Assembly (NCBI GenBank): GCA_017433615.1
Contig: JAFRGW010000110.1
Coordinates: 1 to 32,169, forward strand
Length of the DNA: 32,169 bases
Source of the DNA: Eubacterium sp.
GTDB lineage: Bacteria; Bacillota; Clostridia; Lachnospirales; Lachnospiraceae
Reading direction: 5' to 3'
In this document: positions 9,128-19,125 of the stretch, piece by piece
Layout: every line of letters begins with the position of its first letter
Numbering within the stretch: position 1 is the first letter of the stretch
Made by a program: the position numbers and the translations under genes
The notes under the pieces: generated by a model
What the model saw: the letters and a program-made list of their open reading frames with translations, nothing else
Told to the model about the DNA's origin: nothing
The model's database searches: none

Positions 9128-9147
9128 ATACCCAGTTTAGGAGATGA

Positions 9148-10539
<1,392 letters not shown>

Positions 10540-10542
<3 letters not shown>

Positions 10543-10645
10543 ATCAGGCACTGTGTGCTTATAGACAGGATACAATTCCCACGCGGCCCAGGTGGGATTC
10601 GCCGCTTTGGAAATGCATCCTGTCTTCACAGCAAACCCTGATTTA
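10540..10645 (+). other. Structured RNA-like spacer between atpD and atpC
   Basis: Nested pairings cover almost the whole 126-base gap. The outer stem TAAATCAGG (10540-10548, including the atpD stop) pairs with CCTGATTTA (10637-10645). A second 9-bp stem joins 10563-10571 to 10617-10625. Inside it, TCCCAC (10577-10582) pairs with GTGGGA (10592-10597), while GCGGC in that loop (10583-10587) can pair with GCCGC just beyond (10601-10605). The last two helices cross, so they are either alternatives or a tight pseudoknot. No T-run follows. A role in setting epsilon levels or mRNA processing is plausible; no known RNA family is recognised. Confidence 0.55.
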
Positions 10646-10668
10646 CCAGTACGTGCAGAGGAATTAAT

Positions 10669-11073
10669 ATGAATACATTTCAATTGAGAATCGGTACGCC
10701 GGACGGCCTTCTCTTCGAGGGGGAAGTTGAGCGCGTTGTGTGCCGTGCCATTACCGGTGATCTTGCGATTCTGGCAAATCACACGAATTACCTGACGGCC
10801 ATCGGTGAAGGCGAGGCGCATATCGTGCTGGCGGACGGCACGAAGCGAAGCGCAGCCTGCATCGGCGGCATGATCAGTATGATGAATGGTACCTGCCATC
10901 TGCTTCCGACGACGTGGGAGTGGAAGGAAGATATCGATCTGCAGCGTGCGCAGGCCGCAAAGGAACGCGCGGAGAAGCTTCTGGCGCAGGGCGGCATGGA
11001 TGAAGCCTCCTATAAAACTGCGGAAGCGAAGTTCAGACGTTCTATGGTACGTCTCGGCGTGAAAAACAGCTGA
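10669..11073 (+). CDS. atpC: ATP synthase F1 subunit epsilon
   Basis: Regulatory rotor subunit, 134 residues. The N-terminal beta-sandwich begins FQLRIGTPDGLLFEGEVE with the family's GDLAILANHTN segment, and a C-terminal two-helix domain starts near residue 88 (QRAQAAKERAEKLL). The ribosome site is AGAGGAA eight bases upstream. It is the last gene of the operon, 43 bases before a strong terminator. Confidence 0.95.
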   Translation: MNTFQLRIGTPDGLLFEGEVERVVCRAITGDLAILANHTNYLTAIGEGEAHIVLADGTKRSAACIGGMISMMNGTCHLLPTTWEWKEDIDLQRAQAAKERAEKLLAQGGMDEASYKTAEAKFRRSMVRLGVKNS

Positions 11074-11116
11074 ATCGTATAAATATACATAATCGTTGAA
11101 AAAATAAGCATAATTG

Positions 11117-11166
11117 GAACATCTTGTTGTCACCGGACGTGGGAACAACAAGATGTTCTTTTTTTT
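11117..11166 (+). terminator. Rho-independent terminator of the atp operon
   Basis: A perfect 14-bp inverted repeat (11117-11130 with 11145-11158) with a 14-base loop is followed by eight T residues (11159-11166). Confidence 0.95.
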
Positions 11167-11230
11167 GTGCTTTTTGTTGAAAGAAGGCCATTATTCGCGG
11201 AAAGATGTGTGCAGAATATGAAAATAAATG

Positions 11231-11259
11231 TTGAATTCTCATCGTGAATGGGATAAAAT
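11231..11259 (+). promoter_or_regulatory. Promoter of the mraZ/dcw cluster
   Basis: TTGAAT (11231-11236), a 17-base spacer, then TAAAAT (11254-11259). A TTGACA at 11321-11326 is too near the mraZ start for a normal leader. The promoter is interleaved with TGG-type boxes. Confidence 0.6.
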
Positions 11260-11305
11260 GGGTTCATAAGTGGTAAGAAGTGGTGAAAGGTGGAAGAAAA
11301 TGGGG
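11249..11305 (+). promoter_or_regulatory. MraZ operator-like direct repeats
   Basis: Six TGG(G/T/A) boxes start at 11249, 11259, 11271, 11281, 11291 and 11301, spaced 10, 12, 10, 10 and 10 bases, so they fall on one face of the helix. MraZ is known to bind TGGG-like repeats with about ten-base spacing at its own promoter. The first two boxes overlap the proposed -10, consistent with autorepression. Confidence 0.75.
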
Positions 11306-11343
11306 AAGGGGAGCCCGTTTTTGACACTTGAGGTAAGCAGCTT

Positions 11344-11775
11344 ATGTTCATGGGAGAGTACAATCATACGATTGATACGAAGGGGAGACTGATCATCCCA
11401 TCCAAGTTCAGAGACGAACTGGGCGACCATTTCGTTCTGACAAAGGGTCTGGATGGATGCCTCTCTATTTACCCATCCGGGGAGTGGGAAGAATTTGAAT
11501 CCAAGCTGCGCAGTTTACCACTTACCAGCAAGAATGCACGTACCTTTACGCGCTTCTTCGTCGCAGGCGCAACCACATGTGAGCTGGACAAGATGGGACG
11601 TATTCTCGTACCGGGGACACTTCGGGAATACGCGGGTCTGACGAAAGATGTGGTTCTGACAGGCAACCTGAACCGAATCGAAGTATGGAGCAAGGAGAAA
11701 TGGATCGAGAACAGCAGTTACGATGACATGGACTCCATTGCTGAGCAGCTTACCGAGATGGGAATCAGTCTGTAA
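11344..11775 (+). CDS. mraZ: Transcriptional regulator MraZ
   Basis: DNA-binding AbrB-like protein that heads division/cell-wall clusters and represses its own promoter in the species studied. The 143 residues contain the two repeats of the family, each with its DxxxR motif: DTKGR (11-15) and DKMGR in the second half. Two methionines (residues 1 and 3) are possible starts; GAGGT near 11330 suits the first. Six matching boxes lie upstream, and rsmH follows after 14 bases. Confidence 0.96.
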   Translation: MFMGEYNHTIDTKGRLIIPSKFRDELGDHFVLTKGLDGCLSIYPSGEWEEFESKLRSLPLTSKNARTFTRFFVAGATTCELDKMGRILVPGTLREYAGLTKDVVLTGNLNRIEVWSKEKWIENSSYDDMDSIAEQLTEMGISL

Positions 11776-11789
11776 GGGGAGAACAGATT

Positions 11790-12737
11790 ATGATGGAATT
11801 CCGGCATACATCGGTGTTGCTGCAGGAAACGATTGATTCACTGCGCGTCAGACCGGACGGCATCTATGTCGACGGGACACTCGGCGGCGGCGGACATGCG
11901 CTGGAGGTTTGCAGACTGCTTTCCGACAAGGGGAGATTGATCGGAATAGACCAGGACGGTGAAGCAATAGCTGCTGCACAGGAGCGTCTTAAGGAATTTA
12001 AGGATCGTGTAACGTTTTTGCGCAGCAACTATTGCACCATGGTCACAGAACTTGAAAAACTTGGAATCACGTCAGTAGACGGGATTCTGCTGGATCTGGG
12101 CGTATCATCACATCAGCTCGACGATGCAGAAAGGGGATTTGCATACAGGGTTGATGCGCCGCTGGATATGCGGATGGATACGCGCCAGGCACTGACGGCA
12201 GCAGATGTTGTCAACACATACAGCGAACAGGAGCTGGCCAGAATCCTGCGGGAATACGGGGAAGAGCGGTTCGCGGGGAGAATCGCAAAACGGATCGCTG
12301 CGCAGCGTTCGGTGCACCCGATTGAGACAACTGGGGAGTTGTCAGAACTGATCCGGGGTGCGATTCCGGCGAAGCACCGCAGTGAGAAAGGCCATCCGGC
12401 CAAGCGGTCATTTCAGGCAATCCGGATTGAGGTTAACCGGGAACTGGATGTGCTGCAGGAATCACTGGATGGTATGATTGATCTTCTGAATGAAGGCGGG
12501 AGACTCTGTGTCATCACCTTTCATTCGCTGGAGGACCGGATTGTCAAACAGACGTTCCGGCGCAATGAACATCCATGTACCTGTCCGCCGGAGTTTCCGG
12601 TCTGTGTGTGCGGCAAAAAGCCGAAGGGGCGCACACTGACTAGAAAACCGATTCTGCCGTCAGCAGAAGAAACTGAGGGAAACAGCCGCTCAAAATCCGC
12701 AAAGCTGCGGGTGTTTGAACGGATCATACAACAATAA
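11790..12737 (+). CDS. rsmH: 16S rRNA (cytosine-1402-N4)-methyltransferase
   Basis: S-adenosylmethionine-dependent enzyme that methylates C1402 in the ribosomal P site. The 315 residues show the cofactor motif [13 protein letters not shown], the [10 protein letters not shown] motif, and the C-terminal motif [12 protein letters not shown]. Its usual place, second after mraZ, is kept. The start ATG is doubled (ATGATG), with GGGGAG upstream. A hairpin lies just after the stop. Confidence 0.97.
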   Translation: MMEFRHTSVLLQETIDSLRVRPDGIYVDGTLGGGGHALEVCRLLSDKGRLIGIDQDGEAIAAAQERLKEFKDRVTFLRSNYCTMVTELEKLGITSVDGILLDLGVSSHQLDDAERGFAYRVDAPLDMRMDTRQALTAADVVNTYSEQELARILREYGEERFAGRIAKRIAAQRSVHPIETTGELSELIRGAIPAKHRSEKGHPAKRSFQAIRIEVNRELDVLQESLDGMIDLLNEGGRLCVITFHSLEDRIVKQTFRRNEHPCTCPPEFPVCVCGKKPKGRTLTRKPILPSAEETEGNSRSKSAKLRVFERIIQQ

Positions 12738-12740
12738 ATA

Positions 12741-12790
12741 CGGATCCCTTGTGTGGACAGATAAGGGGCGAGCACTCATCGCGGGATCCG
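12741..12790 (+). other. Inverted repeat in the rsmH-ftsL gap
   Basis: CGGATCCC (12741-12748) pairs perfectly with GGGATCCG (12783-12790), enclosing a 34-base loop. It ends ten bases before the ftsL ribosome site, so it could modulate ftsL translation. The lack of a T-run argues against a terminator. Confidence 0.4.
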
Positions 12791-12810
12791 GAGAAAGCAG
12801 CAGGGGAATT

Positions 12811-13365
12811 ATGGCGCAGTCAGCAAGAAGGGTAAATTCAAGATCGGATCTTTATAAAAACAGGCAGATGCGCTATAATTACGAAGATGGCAATGCTGTT
12901 CGCAAGCCGGAGTGGGAGTATCCGGAAGAATGGCAGACGCCGGACAGACAGAAAAGGACCGGGCAGCGCAGGACTGCCGGAAGAACACGTCAGAATCAGC
13001 GGCCGCAGACACGGAACCGGGCTTCATCGCGAAGCCGTATGCGCACACAGAGAGTCAGCGCGGGTTATGTCGTATTTCTGGGGATTGTCTGTATTGTGAC
13101 GGTGTTTTTTTGCATTCAGTTCCTTCAGCTGAAGTCACAGCTGACGACACAGTCTGTCAAAATTGCTTATATGGAAAGTAACCTGTCACAGATGCGTGCG
13201 GATAATGATGCCTATTATAAGAAGGCAATGGCATCCGTGACAATGGATGAAGTGCGGGATGCTGCGTTAAACCGGCTGGATATGCATTATCCGTCTGAAT
13301 CGCAGATCCGCTATTATAGTACCGATGAAAACAGCTATGTACGGCAGTATACCGATGTGCCGTGA
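12811..13365 (+). CDS. ftsL: Cell division protein FtsL-like
   Basis: A 184-residue single-pass protein: an Arg/Gln-rich cytoplasmic N-terminus of about 85 residues, one membrane helix (YVVFLGIVCIVTVFFCIQF), a short coiled coil (LKSQLTTQ...NLSQM), and a C-terminal stretch with the LDMHYPSESQIRYY pattern typical of FtsL. It would join DivIB in the divisome core. The frame is open from 12715, but the ATG at 12811 has AGGGGA just upstream and removes the overlap with rsmH, so it is chosen. The cytoplasmic part is longer than in Bacillus FtsL. The PBP gene follows after 25 bases. Confidence 0.82.
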   Translation: MAQSARRVNSRSDLYKNRQMRYNYEDGNAVRKPEWEYPEEWQTPDRQKRTGQRRTAGRTRQNQRPQTRNRASSRSRMRTQRVSAGYVVFLGIVCIVTVFFCIQFLQLKSQLTTQSVKIAYMESNLSQMRADNDAYYKKAMASVTMDEVRDAALNRLDMHYPSESQIRYYSTDENSYVRQYTDVP

Positions 13366-13390
13366 TAAGCTGTCATGCTGAGGTGTGAAT

Positions 13391-15583
13391 GTGAGCAGCC
13401 GCAGAAGACCTTCCCGGAGAGGAAGGCAGATCAGAAAAGCAGGAGGAAGAACAAGCAGAAAGCTGGTAGGACTATTTCTGATAGTCATACTGGCTTTAGT
13501 CGGTTTAGCCGGAAGAATTACATATATCAATGTGACGCAGGGGGAAAAATATTCCCGAATCGTCCTGAGCCAGGCGCAGCAGCGCTATGAGAGCAGAACG
13601 ATTCCGTTCCGAAGGGGCGATATTCTCGACCGGAACGGGACAATTCTTGCAACAAGTGAAAAGGTGTACAATGTAATTCTTGACTGCAAAGTGGTCAACG
13701 ATTCCATTACGACGCTGACAGGGGAAGAGGAAAAGCGTTATTACGAGCCGACAATCAAGGCGCTGAAAAATGTACTGCATATTCGTGAGAATGAAGTGCG
13801 GGCATTGCTGGACGGCGAGGAGACCAGAGATTCGCAGTACCAGATTCTTGCACAGAATATATCTATCACGGAGAAGAAGGCATTTGAGGCGTACTGTGAT
13901 CTGGACAGTGAAGAGAACAAAGATCTGACCAGAGAGGAACGCAAGGAGCGTCTTTACGTGCAGGGTGTCTGGTTTGAAGATACCTGGCAGCGGGTTTATC
14001 CGCTGGATTCCCTGGCCTGTGATACCATCGGCTTTACCTATGCCGATAACCAGGCGGACTGGGGAATCGAAGGATACTACTCCGATATTTTAAGTGGTGT
14101 CAACGGCCGGCAGTATGGATACTATAACGAAGAATCGGATGTTGAGCAGAATATCATTCCGGCAAAAGACGGAAAGAATGTCGTCTCGACGCTGGATGCG
14201 AATATTCAGCAGATTATCCGTACAGTACTGGAGGATTTCAATCAGTGGATCACACAGGGCCAGCAGGGGGTCCGGAGCGCACAGAACGTCGGCATTCTGG
14301 TAATGGATCCGAATAACGGCGAGATTCTGGGGATGGATTCACTGGACTGGTATGACCTGAATAATCCGCGGGATCTGACGCCGTTTTATTCGAAAGAAGA
14401 TATCAGCAAAATGAGCGATGAGGATGTCGTCAACAACCTCAATGCGATCTGGAGGAATTACTGTATCTCGGATACCTATGAACCCGGATCGACCATAAAA
14501 CCGATTACAGTTGCAGCCGGTCTGGAAACCGGTGCAATCAAAACAGATGAGACATTTTACTGTGACGGCGCGCAGCATGTTGTAGACACCGATATTCACT
14601 GTACGGATACACACGGTGCGGAGGACATTGAAGAAGCACTCAAGTATTCCTGCAACGACGCGCTGATGCAGATTGCCGACCTGATCGGCGGAAGTGAACT
14701 GATCCGGTATCAGAAATTGTTTAACTTCGGAAGGAGAACCGGTGTGGATCTTCCCGGTGAGGGAGAAGGGGTTCTTTTCTCGGAAGAAAGCATGGGTCCG
14801 GTTGAACTTGCCACGGCTTCCTTCGGACAGGGTATCACCTGTACGATGATTCAGCACGCGGCTGCATTTTCTGCCATCATCAACGGCGGAAATTATTATA
14901 AGCCGCATGTGGTGAGCCAGATCACGGACAGCACGGGCTCGGTCGTGAGCACCATTGAACCGACCGTGGAAAAACGCGTGGTATCGCAGTCTGTCAGTAC
15001 GGAGCTGCGCAGAGCACTCGCCAGTGTCTGTGAACCGGGCGGGACAGGATACCGTGCAAAGGTTGACGGATACAGCATGGGCGGCAAGACCGGAACAGCA
15101 CAGAAAATACCGCGCAGTGCGGAAAAATATGTTGTTTCGTTTGCCGGTTATGTGCCGGTTGAGAATCCGCAGGTTCTCGTATATGTTGTTGTAGATGAAC
15201 CGAATACCGCGGAGCAGGATTCCAGTATATATGCCTCGGCTGTCGCGAAACAGGTTTTTACAGAATTGCTTCCGTATCTGAACATTTTCCCGGATCAGGA
15301 ACTGACCGGCAACGAAGCGGACGATGACAGTGATGAGAAGGCGCTGGCGGATATGGAACTGCCGGAACCGCAGCATCTCACCGGAGCTGATGATACATCC
15401 GCCGGCGAAGAAGAGACAGAAGCGGCTGAAGAGATATCAGAAACGGATGAAGAATCCGGCGAAACAGGCGGGACGCAGGAAGAAACAGAAGAGACGTATG
15501 AAACGGATGATGCCGGTTCGGAAGAAGACGAAGGGATCTTCTCCGAGGGCCTGACCAATGAAGAACAGGCACTGACAGAATGA
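13391..15583 (+). CDS. Class B penicillin-binding protein (FtsI/Pbp2B-like)
   Basis: Septal peptidoglycan transpeptidase of about 730 residues. An Arg-rich N-terminus and one membrane anchor (LVGLFLIVILALVGLAG) precede the dimerisation domain and a transpeptidase domain with the active-site Ser367 (STIK), SCN at 420-422 and KTG at 566-568. There is no PASTA domain, which argues for the vegetative division enzyme rather than SpoVD. A GTG at 13391 is preferred over the GTG at 13385, because TGAGG at 13379-13383 is correctly spaced only for the former. From about residue 637 there is a 94-residue tail very rich in Glu, Asp and Thr, absent from standard homologues. Confidence 0.93.
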   Translation: MSSRRRPSRRGRQIRKAGGRTSRKLVGLFLIVILALVGLAGRITYINVTQGEKYSRIVLSQAQQRYESRTIPFRRGDILDRNGTILATSEKVYNVILDCKVVNDSITTLTGEEEKRYYEPTIKALKNVLHIRENEVRALLDGEETRDSQYQILAQNISITEKKAFEAYCDLDSEENKDLTREERKERLYVQGVWFEDTWQRVYPLDSLACDTIGFTYADNQADWGIEGYYSDILSGVNGRQYGYYNEESDVEQNIIPAKDGKNVVSTLDANIQQIIRTVLEDFNQWITQGQQGVRSAQNVGILVMDPNNGEILGMDSLDWYDLNNPRDLTPFYSKEDISKMSDEDVVNNLNAIWRNYCISDTYEPGSTIKPITVAAGLETGAIKTDETFYCDGAQHVVDTDIHCTDTHGAEDIEEALKYSCNDALMQIADLIGGSELIRYQKLFNFGRRTGVDLPGEGEGVLFSEESMGPVELATASFGQGITCTMIQHAAAFSAIINGGNYYKPHVVSQITDSTGSVVSTIEPTVEKRVVSQSVSTELRRALASVCEPGGTGYRAKVDGYSMGGKTGTAQKIPRSAEKYVVSFAGYVPVENPQVLVYVVVDEPNTAEQDSSIYASAVAKQVFTELLPYLNIFPDQELTGNEADDDSDEKALADMELPEPQHLTGADDTSAGEEETEAAEEISETDEESGETGGTQEETEETYETDDAGSEEDEGIFSEGLTNEEQALTE

Positions 15584-15596
15584 GGAGAGTAACGAT

Positions 15597-16553
15597 ATGG
15601 AACTGTTGATTGTTTTACCGATTTTAATTTCATTTGCAGTCAGTGCTGCAGTCGGCCCGTTTGTTATCAAAGAAATGCGGCGCCTGAAGGCGGCACAGAC
15701 GGAACGGGAAGAAGGTGTGGCATCCCATCTTAAGAAGGCCGGTACGCCGACGATGGGCGGTCTGATGATCCTTGCAGGTATCATTGTTACATCGCTGATT
15801 TTTCTGCCCGGGCGGAAAGAGATTCTTCCGGTCCTGTTTCTAACGGCTGCGTTTGGCGTGATCGGATTTCTGGATGATTACCTGAAGGTTGTCCTCAGAA
15901 GATCGGACGGGCTGCTGCCAAAGCAGAAACTGGCTCTGCAGTTTGCTTCCACAATCGTTTTCTGGCTGATCTTAAGAGCAATGAATATTTCACTGGAACT
16001 GATGCTGCCGTTTGGCGGCGGACGTCTGTATGACATCGGATGGCTGGCGGTTCCGCTGATGTTTATCGCGATCCTTGCCACGGTAAATGGTGTAAACTTC
16101 ACGGATGGACTGGACGGACTGGCTTCTTCTGTAACGGTCATTGTGGCGCTGTTCTTCATGATCGCTGCCTTAAGGATGCATTCGGGCGTTTCACCTGTGG
16201 CGGGCGCTGTCATCGGCGCACTGATGGGATTTTTGCTGTATAACGCGTATCCGGCCAGAATCTTTATGGGAGATACCGGTTCGCTTGCGCTCGGCGGTTT
16301 TGTGGCGGGGATTGCATATGTGCTGCACATGCCGCTGTTTATTCTGATTGTCGGATTTATCTATGCACTGGAACTGGTCTCAGTTGTGCTGCAGGTATCG
16401 TATTTTAAGCTGACGCATGGAAAGCGTATTTTTAAAATGACGCCGATCCATCATCATTTTGAACTCTGTGACTGGTCAGAAACAAGGATTGTTACGACAT
16501 TTACGATTATTACTGTGATTCTGGCAATGGTCGGGATGCTGCATGCGGTCTGA
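15597..16553 (+). CDS. mraY: Phospho-N-acetylmuramoyl-pentapeptide-transferase
   Basis: Integral membrane enzyme that makes lipid I from UDP-MurNAc-pentapeptide and undecaprenyl phosphate. The 318 residues form about ten hydrophobic segments. The catalytic motifs are FLDDYLKV (Asp-Asp pair), NFTDGLDGLA and the C-terminal MTPIHHHFE histidine cluster. The GDTGSLALGG segment is also present. It starts 13 bases after the PBP stop with GAGGAG upstream, in one operon. Confidence 0.98.
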   Translation: MELLIVLPILISFAVSAAVGPFVIKEMRRLKAAQTEREEGVASHLKKAGTPTMGGLMILAGIIVTSLIFLPGRKEILPVLFLTAAFGVIGFLDDYLKVVLRRSDGLLPKQKLALQFASTIVFWLILRAMNISLELMLPFGGGRLYDIGWLAVPLMFIAILATVNGVNFTDGLDGLASSVTVIVALFFMIAALRMHSGVSPVAGAVIGALMGFLLYNAYPARIFMGDTGSLALGGFVAGIAYVLHMPLFILIVGFIYALELVSVVLQVSYFKLTHGKRIFKMTPIHHHFELCDWSETRIVTTFTIITVILAMVGMLHAV

Positions 16554-16571
16554 ACGGAAGGAAGATAAAGC

Positions 16572-17942
16572 ATGAAGAAACATGATTTGAAAGGGAAACG
16601 CGTACTCGTCTTCGGTGCAGGAAAGAGTGGAACAGCTGCATGCAGACTGCTGCACAGAGTCGGCGCTGTGCCGTATTTATATGATCAGAAGACGGAACAG
16701 GATACAGAGAAATTAAACGCTGCAATCGGCACAAAAACGGAGATTGTACTGGGCGATCTCCCCGACAGCAGACTGCAGGAAACGGATCTCGCCGTTATGA
16801 GTCCGGGTGTTCCCTGTGACATTCCGGTCGTGATCCGCATCCGCGCCGCCGGAATTCCTGTGTGGAGTGAGATCGAGCTGGCTTACCGGGTCGGCAGCGG
16901 GAAAGTACTGGCAATTACCGGCACAAACGGCAAGACGACCACAACGACACTGCTCGGAAAAATCATGTCGGATTATTATCCGGAGGTTTCTGTGGTGGGC
17001 AATATCGGTGATCCGTATACCGATGCGGTTGCGGATCTGTCAAAGCAGGCCTGGACGGTTGCCGAGATCAGCAGTTTTCAGCTTGAGACGATTGAGACAT
17101 TTCACCCGACGGGTTCTGTGATTACCAATATTACAGAAGATCATCTGAACCGCCACCATACGATGGAAGAATATATCCGCGTAAAGGAACGGATTGCGGA
17201 GAATCAGACAGAAGAAGATCTCTGCGTCCTGAACTATGAAGATCCCGTGCTGCGTGCATTCGGAGAAACATTGTCCTGCCGGGTTCTTTATTTCTCCAGT
17301 CAGCAGGAACTGGAGCGCGGAATCTATCTGCGCGACGGCGTGATCTGCCTGCGTGATGAAGCACGTGAAACAGAGGTGATCCGCACAGATGAGCTGCAGC
17401 TTCTGGGCGCACACAATTATGAGAACTATATGTGTGCGATCGCACTGGCCTGCTTTGCAGGTGTGCCGATGGAACAGATCCGCAGAAGCTGTGCGGCGTT
17501 TAAGGGTGTCGCTCATCGAATTGAATTTGTCGGGGAGAAGCAGGGCGTCCGGTATTATAACGATTCCAAGGGAACCAATCCGGATGCGGCGATCAAAGCA
17601 ATTCAGGCGATGAACCGCCCGACACTTCTGATCGGCGGCGGTTATGACAAAGAATCTGTCTATGATGAGTGGATCCGGTCTTTTGAGGGGAAGGTCCGGT
17701 ATCTGGTACTGATCGGGCAGACAAGAGAAAAAATTGCGAATACAGCGGTGAAATGCGGATTTCCGGAAGAACACATTCTTCTGCGGGAGAATCTGGAAGA
17801 AGCAGTGCAGACCTGTGCGGATCTCGCCAGAGCAGGGGATGCGGTGCTGCTCTCACCGGCCTGTGCCAGCTGGGGGCAGTTCAGGAATTATGAAGAGCGC
17901 GGAGACCTCTTCCGTGCCTATGCAGAAAGACTGCCCGACTAG
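16572..17942 (+). CDS. murD: UDP-N-acetylmuramoylalanine-D-glutamate ligase
   Basis: ATP-dependent cytosolic ligase adding D-Glu to UDP-MurNAc-L-Ala; 456 residues. The N-terminal Rossmann-like domain (VLVFGAGKSG) is followed by the ATP loop TGTNGKTTTT, the metal and carbamyl-lysine region, and the DDSKGTN-type motif (here YNDSKGTNPDA). The C-terminal domain ends with LLSPACASWGQF. It follows mraY by 18 bases. The genes that usually come next (ftsW, murG) are not here; divIB follows directly. Confidence 0.97.
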   Translation: MKKHDLKGKRVLVFGAGKSGTAACRLLHRVGAVPYLYDQKTEQDTEKLNAAIGTKTEIVLGDLPDSRLQETDLAVMSPGVPCDIPVVIRIRAAGIPVWSEIELAYRVGSGKVLAITGTNGKTTTTTLLGKIMSDYYPEVSVVGNIGDPYTDAVADLSKQAWTVAEISSFQLETIETFHPTGSVITNITEDHLNRHHTMEEYIRVKERIAENQTEEDLCVLNYEDPVLRAFGETLSCRVLYFSSQQELERGIYLRDGVICLRDEARETEVIRTDELQLLGAHNYENYMCAIALACFAGVPMEQIRRSCAAFKGVAHRIEFVGEKQGVRYYNDSKGTNPDAAIKAIQAMNRPTLLIGGGYDKESVYDEWIRSFEGKVRYLVLIGQTREKIANTAVKCGFPEEHILLRENLEEAVQTCADLARAGDAVLLSPACASWGQFRNYEERGDLFRAYAERLPD

Positions 17943-17970
17943 CGGGAGGAAGATAAGGGGTTGAAATTCA

Positions 17971-19017
17971 ATGAATCATAAGGGGAGAAGACTGCTGCGG
18001 AGCTTTTTGCTGGTTCTGGTGGTAATAGTTGTTGCCGCAGCGGTTTTTTTCGGCCTCTTTTATGTCACGGACGTGGAAGTGGTCGGAAATACACGTTATT
18101 CAGCAGCACAGATTTCCGAGATGACGCTGACAGGACCGGTGTCTTATAATTCGGTTCTGATGTCTATGCTGAATAAAACCGTTTATCCGGATGCTGCATT
18201 TGTAGAGTCGGTTCAGGTGAAATATCTGGGGCGAAACCGCCTGCGTCTCGAAGTGCAGGAAAAATACCCGATCGGGTATCTGGATGTAAACGGAACAAAT
18301 TATTATTTTGATAAAGACGGACTTGTTCTGGAGGCGCTCAAAGAGCAGGAGGTAATAGCTGCGCAGAAAGAGCAGGCCAGGGCAGAGGCGGATGCGGCAC
18401 AGGATAAGACAACTGTATCATCTGCTTCGGAAAATTTGCAGGATCAGTCGCTGATGCAGGGCGGGCAGACGGCAGGAGAAGAATCAGGGACTGTCGAGAA
18501 AGCATCGCATAACAGTTCTGACACGGTATTCAGACCGGCGCTGACAGATGTTCCGAAAATCGAAGGCCTGAATGCGTCAAATATACAGGTCGGCGGTATC
18601 CTGAAAGTGAAAGATGCATCCATATTTCAGACGATTCTCTCACTGACAAAATTGATCGATAAATTCGGAATACAGCCTGATTATGTAGAATTTGCGGCAG
18701 ATCAGACGATGACACTCCACTATGAAGACGTGCGGATCCAGATTGGCAGCGATACGCTGCTCGAAGAAAAGGTTTCCCGTGTGGCTGCGATCCTCCCGGA
18801 ACTGGAAGGACTTTCAGGCGTACTGCATCTTGAGGACTATGCCAAGGATACGCAGAACATCATTTTCGACAGGGATAAACCGAATGCTTCTGCGGAAGAA
18901 AGCAGTGCAGGCCAGATTAGCGAAGCTAGTGAAGCGGACGGGAACAACCAGGAAGATGAAGGAAGCGAAGGCGGTCAGGAAAGCACAGAAAGTGAAGAAG
19001 ACACAGAGAACAATTAA
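17971..19017 (+). CDS. divIB: Cell division protein DivIB/FtsQ
   Basis: A 348-residue single-pass division protein: a short basic N-terminus, a membrane helix (about 9-31), then a POTRA domain beginning VTDVEVVGNTRYS, and the FtsQ/DivIB beta domain, which in this protein starts the line with GYLDVNG...YYFDKDG. Two low-complexity parts are unusual: an Ala/Gln/Glu-rich insertion at about 121-186 splitting the beta domain, and an acidic tail from about residue 300. The start has AAGGGG ten bases upstream. It lies 28 bases after murD; ftsZ follows with its own promoter. Confidence 0.88.
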   Translation: MNHKGRRLLRSFLLVLVVIVVAAAVFFGLFYVTDVEVVGNTRYSAAQISEMTLTGPVSYNSVLMSMLNKTVYPDAAFVESVQVKYLGRNRLRLEVQEKYPIGYLDVNGTNYYFDKDGLVLEALKEQEVIAAQKEQARAEADAAQDKTTVSSASENLQDQSLMQGGQTAGEESGTVEKASHNSSDTVFRPALTDVPKIEGLNASNIQVGGILKVKDASIFQTILSLTKLIDKFGIQPDYVEFAADQTMTLHYEDVRIQIGSDTLLEEKVSRVAAILPELEGLSGVLHLEDYAKDTQNIIFDRDKPNASAEESSAGQISEASEADGNNQEDEGSEGGQESTESEEDTENN

Positions 19018-19026
19018 AAAAATAGG

Positions 19027-19055
19027 TTGATAATTCGCAGAAGAAATTATATTAT
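19027..19055 (+). promoter_or_regulatory. ftsZ promoter
   Basis: TTGATA (19027-19032), a 17-base spacer and TATTAT (19050-19055), about 70 bases before ftsZ. It would allow ftsZ expression independent of the upstream cluster. Confidence 0.75.
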
Positions 19056-19125
19056 AGGAATGGTGTAGTTTTATATTATCGTACTGATGAGCAGATAAGC
19101 TTTTGAAAATACAGGAGGATCAGCT

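Noticed and set aside
10613-10672. 19-codon frame in the atpD-atpC gap ending in an ATGA overlap with atpC
   Set aside because: The ATG has no suitably spaced ribosome site and lies within the folded element; the overlap may be chance.
11321-11347. TTGACA with TATGTT as an mraZ promoter
   Set aside because: The -10 would overlap the start codon and place the transcript start inside the gene.
14339-15376. Minus-strand frame of 345 codons inside the PBP gene
   Set aside because: Antisense to the transpeptidase domain with intact motifs; no start signals or recognisable domains.
15295-15633. Ser/Val/Pro-rich 112-codon minus-strand frame opposite the PBP tail
   Set aside because: Its composition is the mirror of the GAA/GAT-rich coding strand of the acidic tail, not evidence of a gene.
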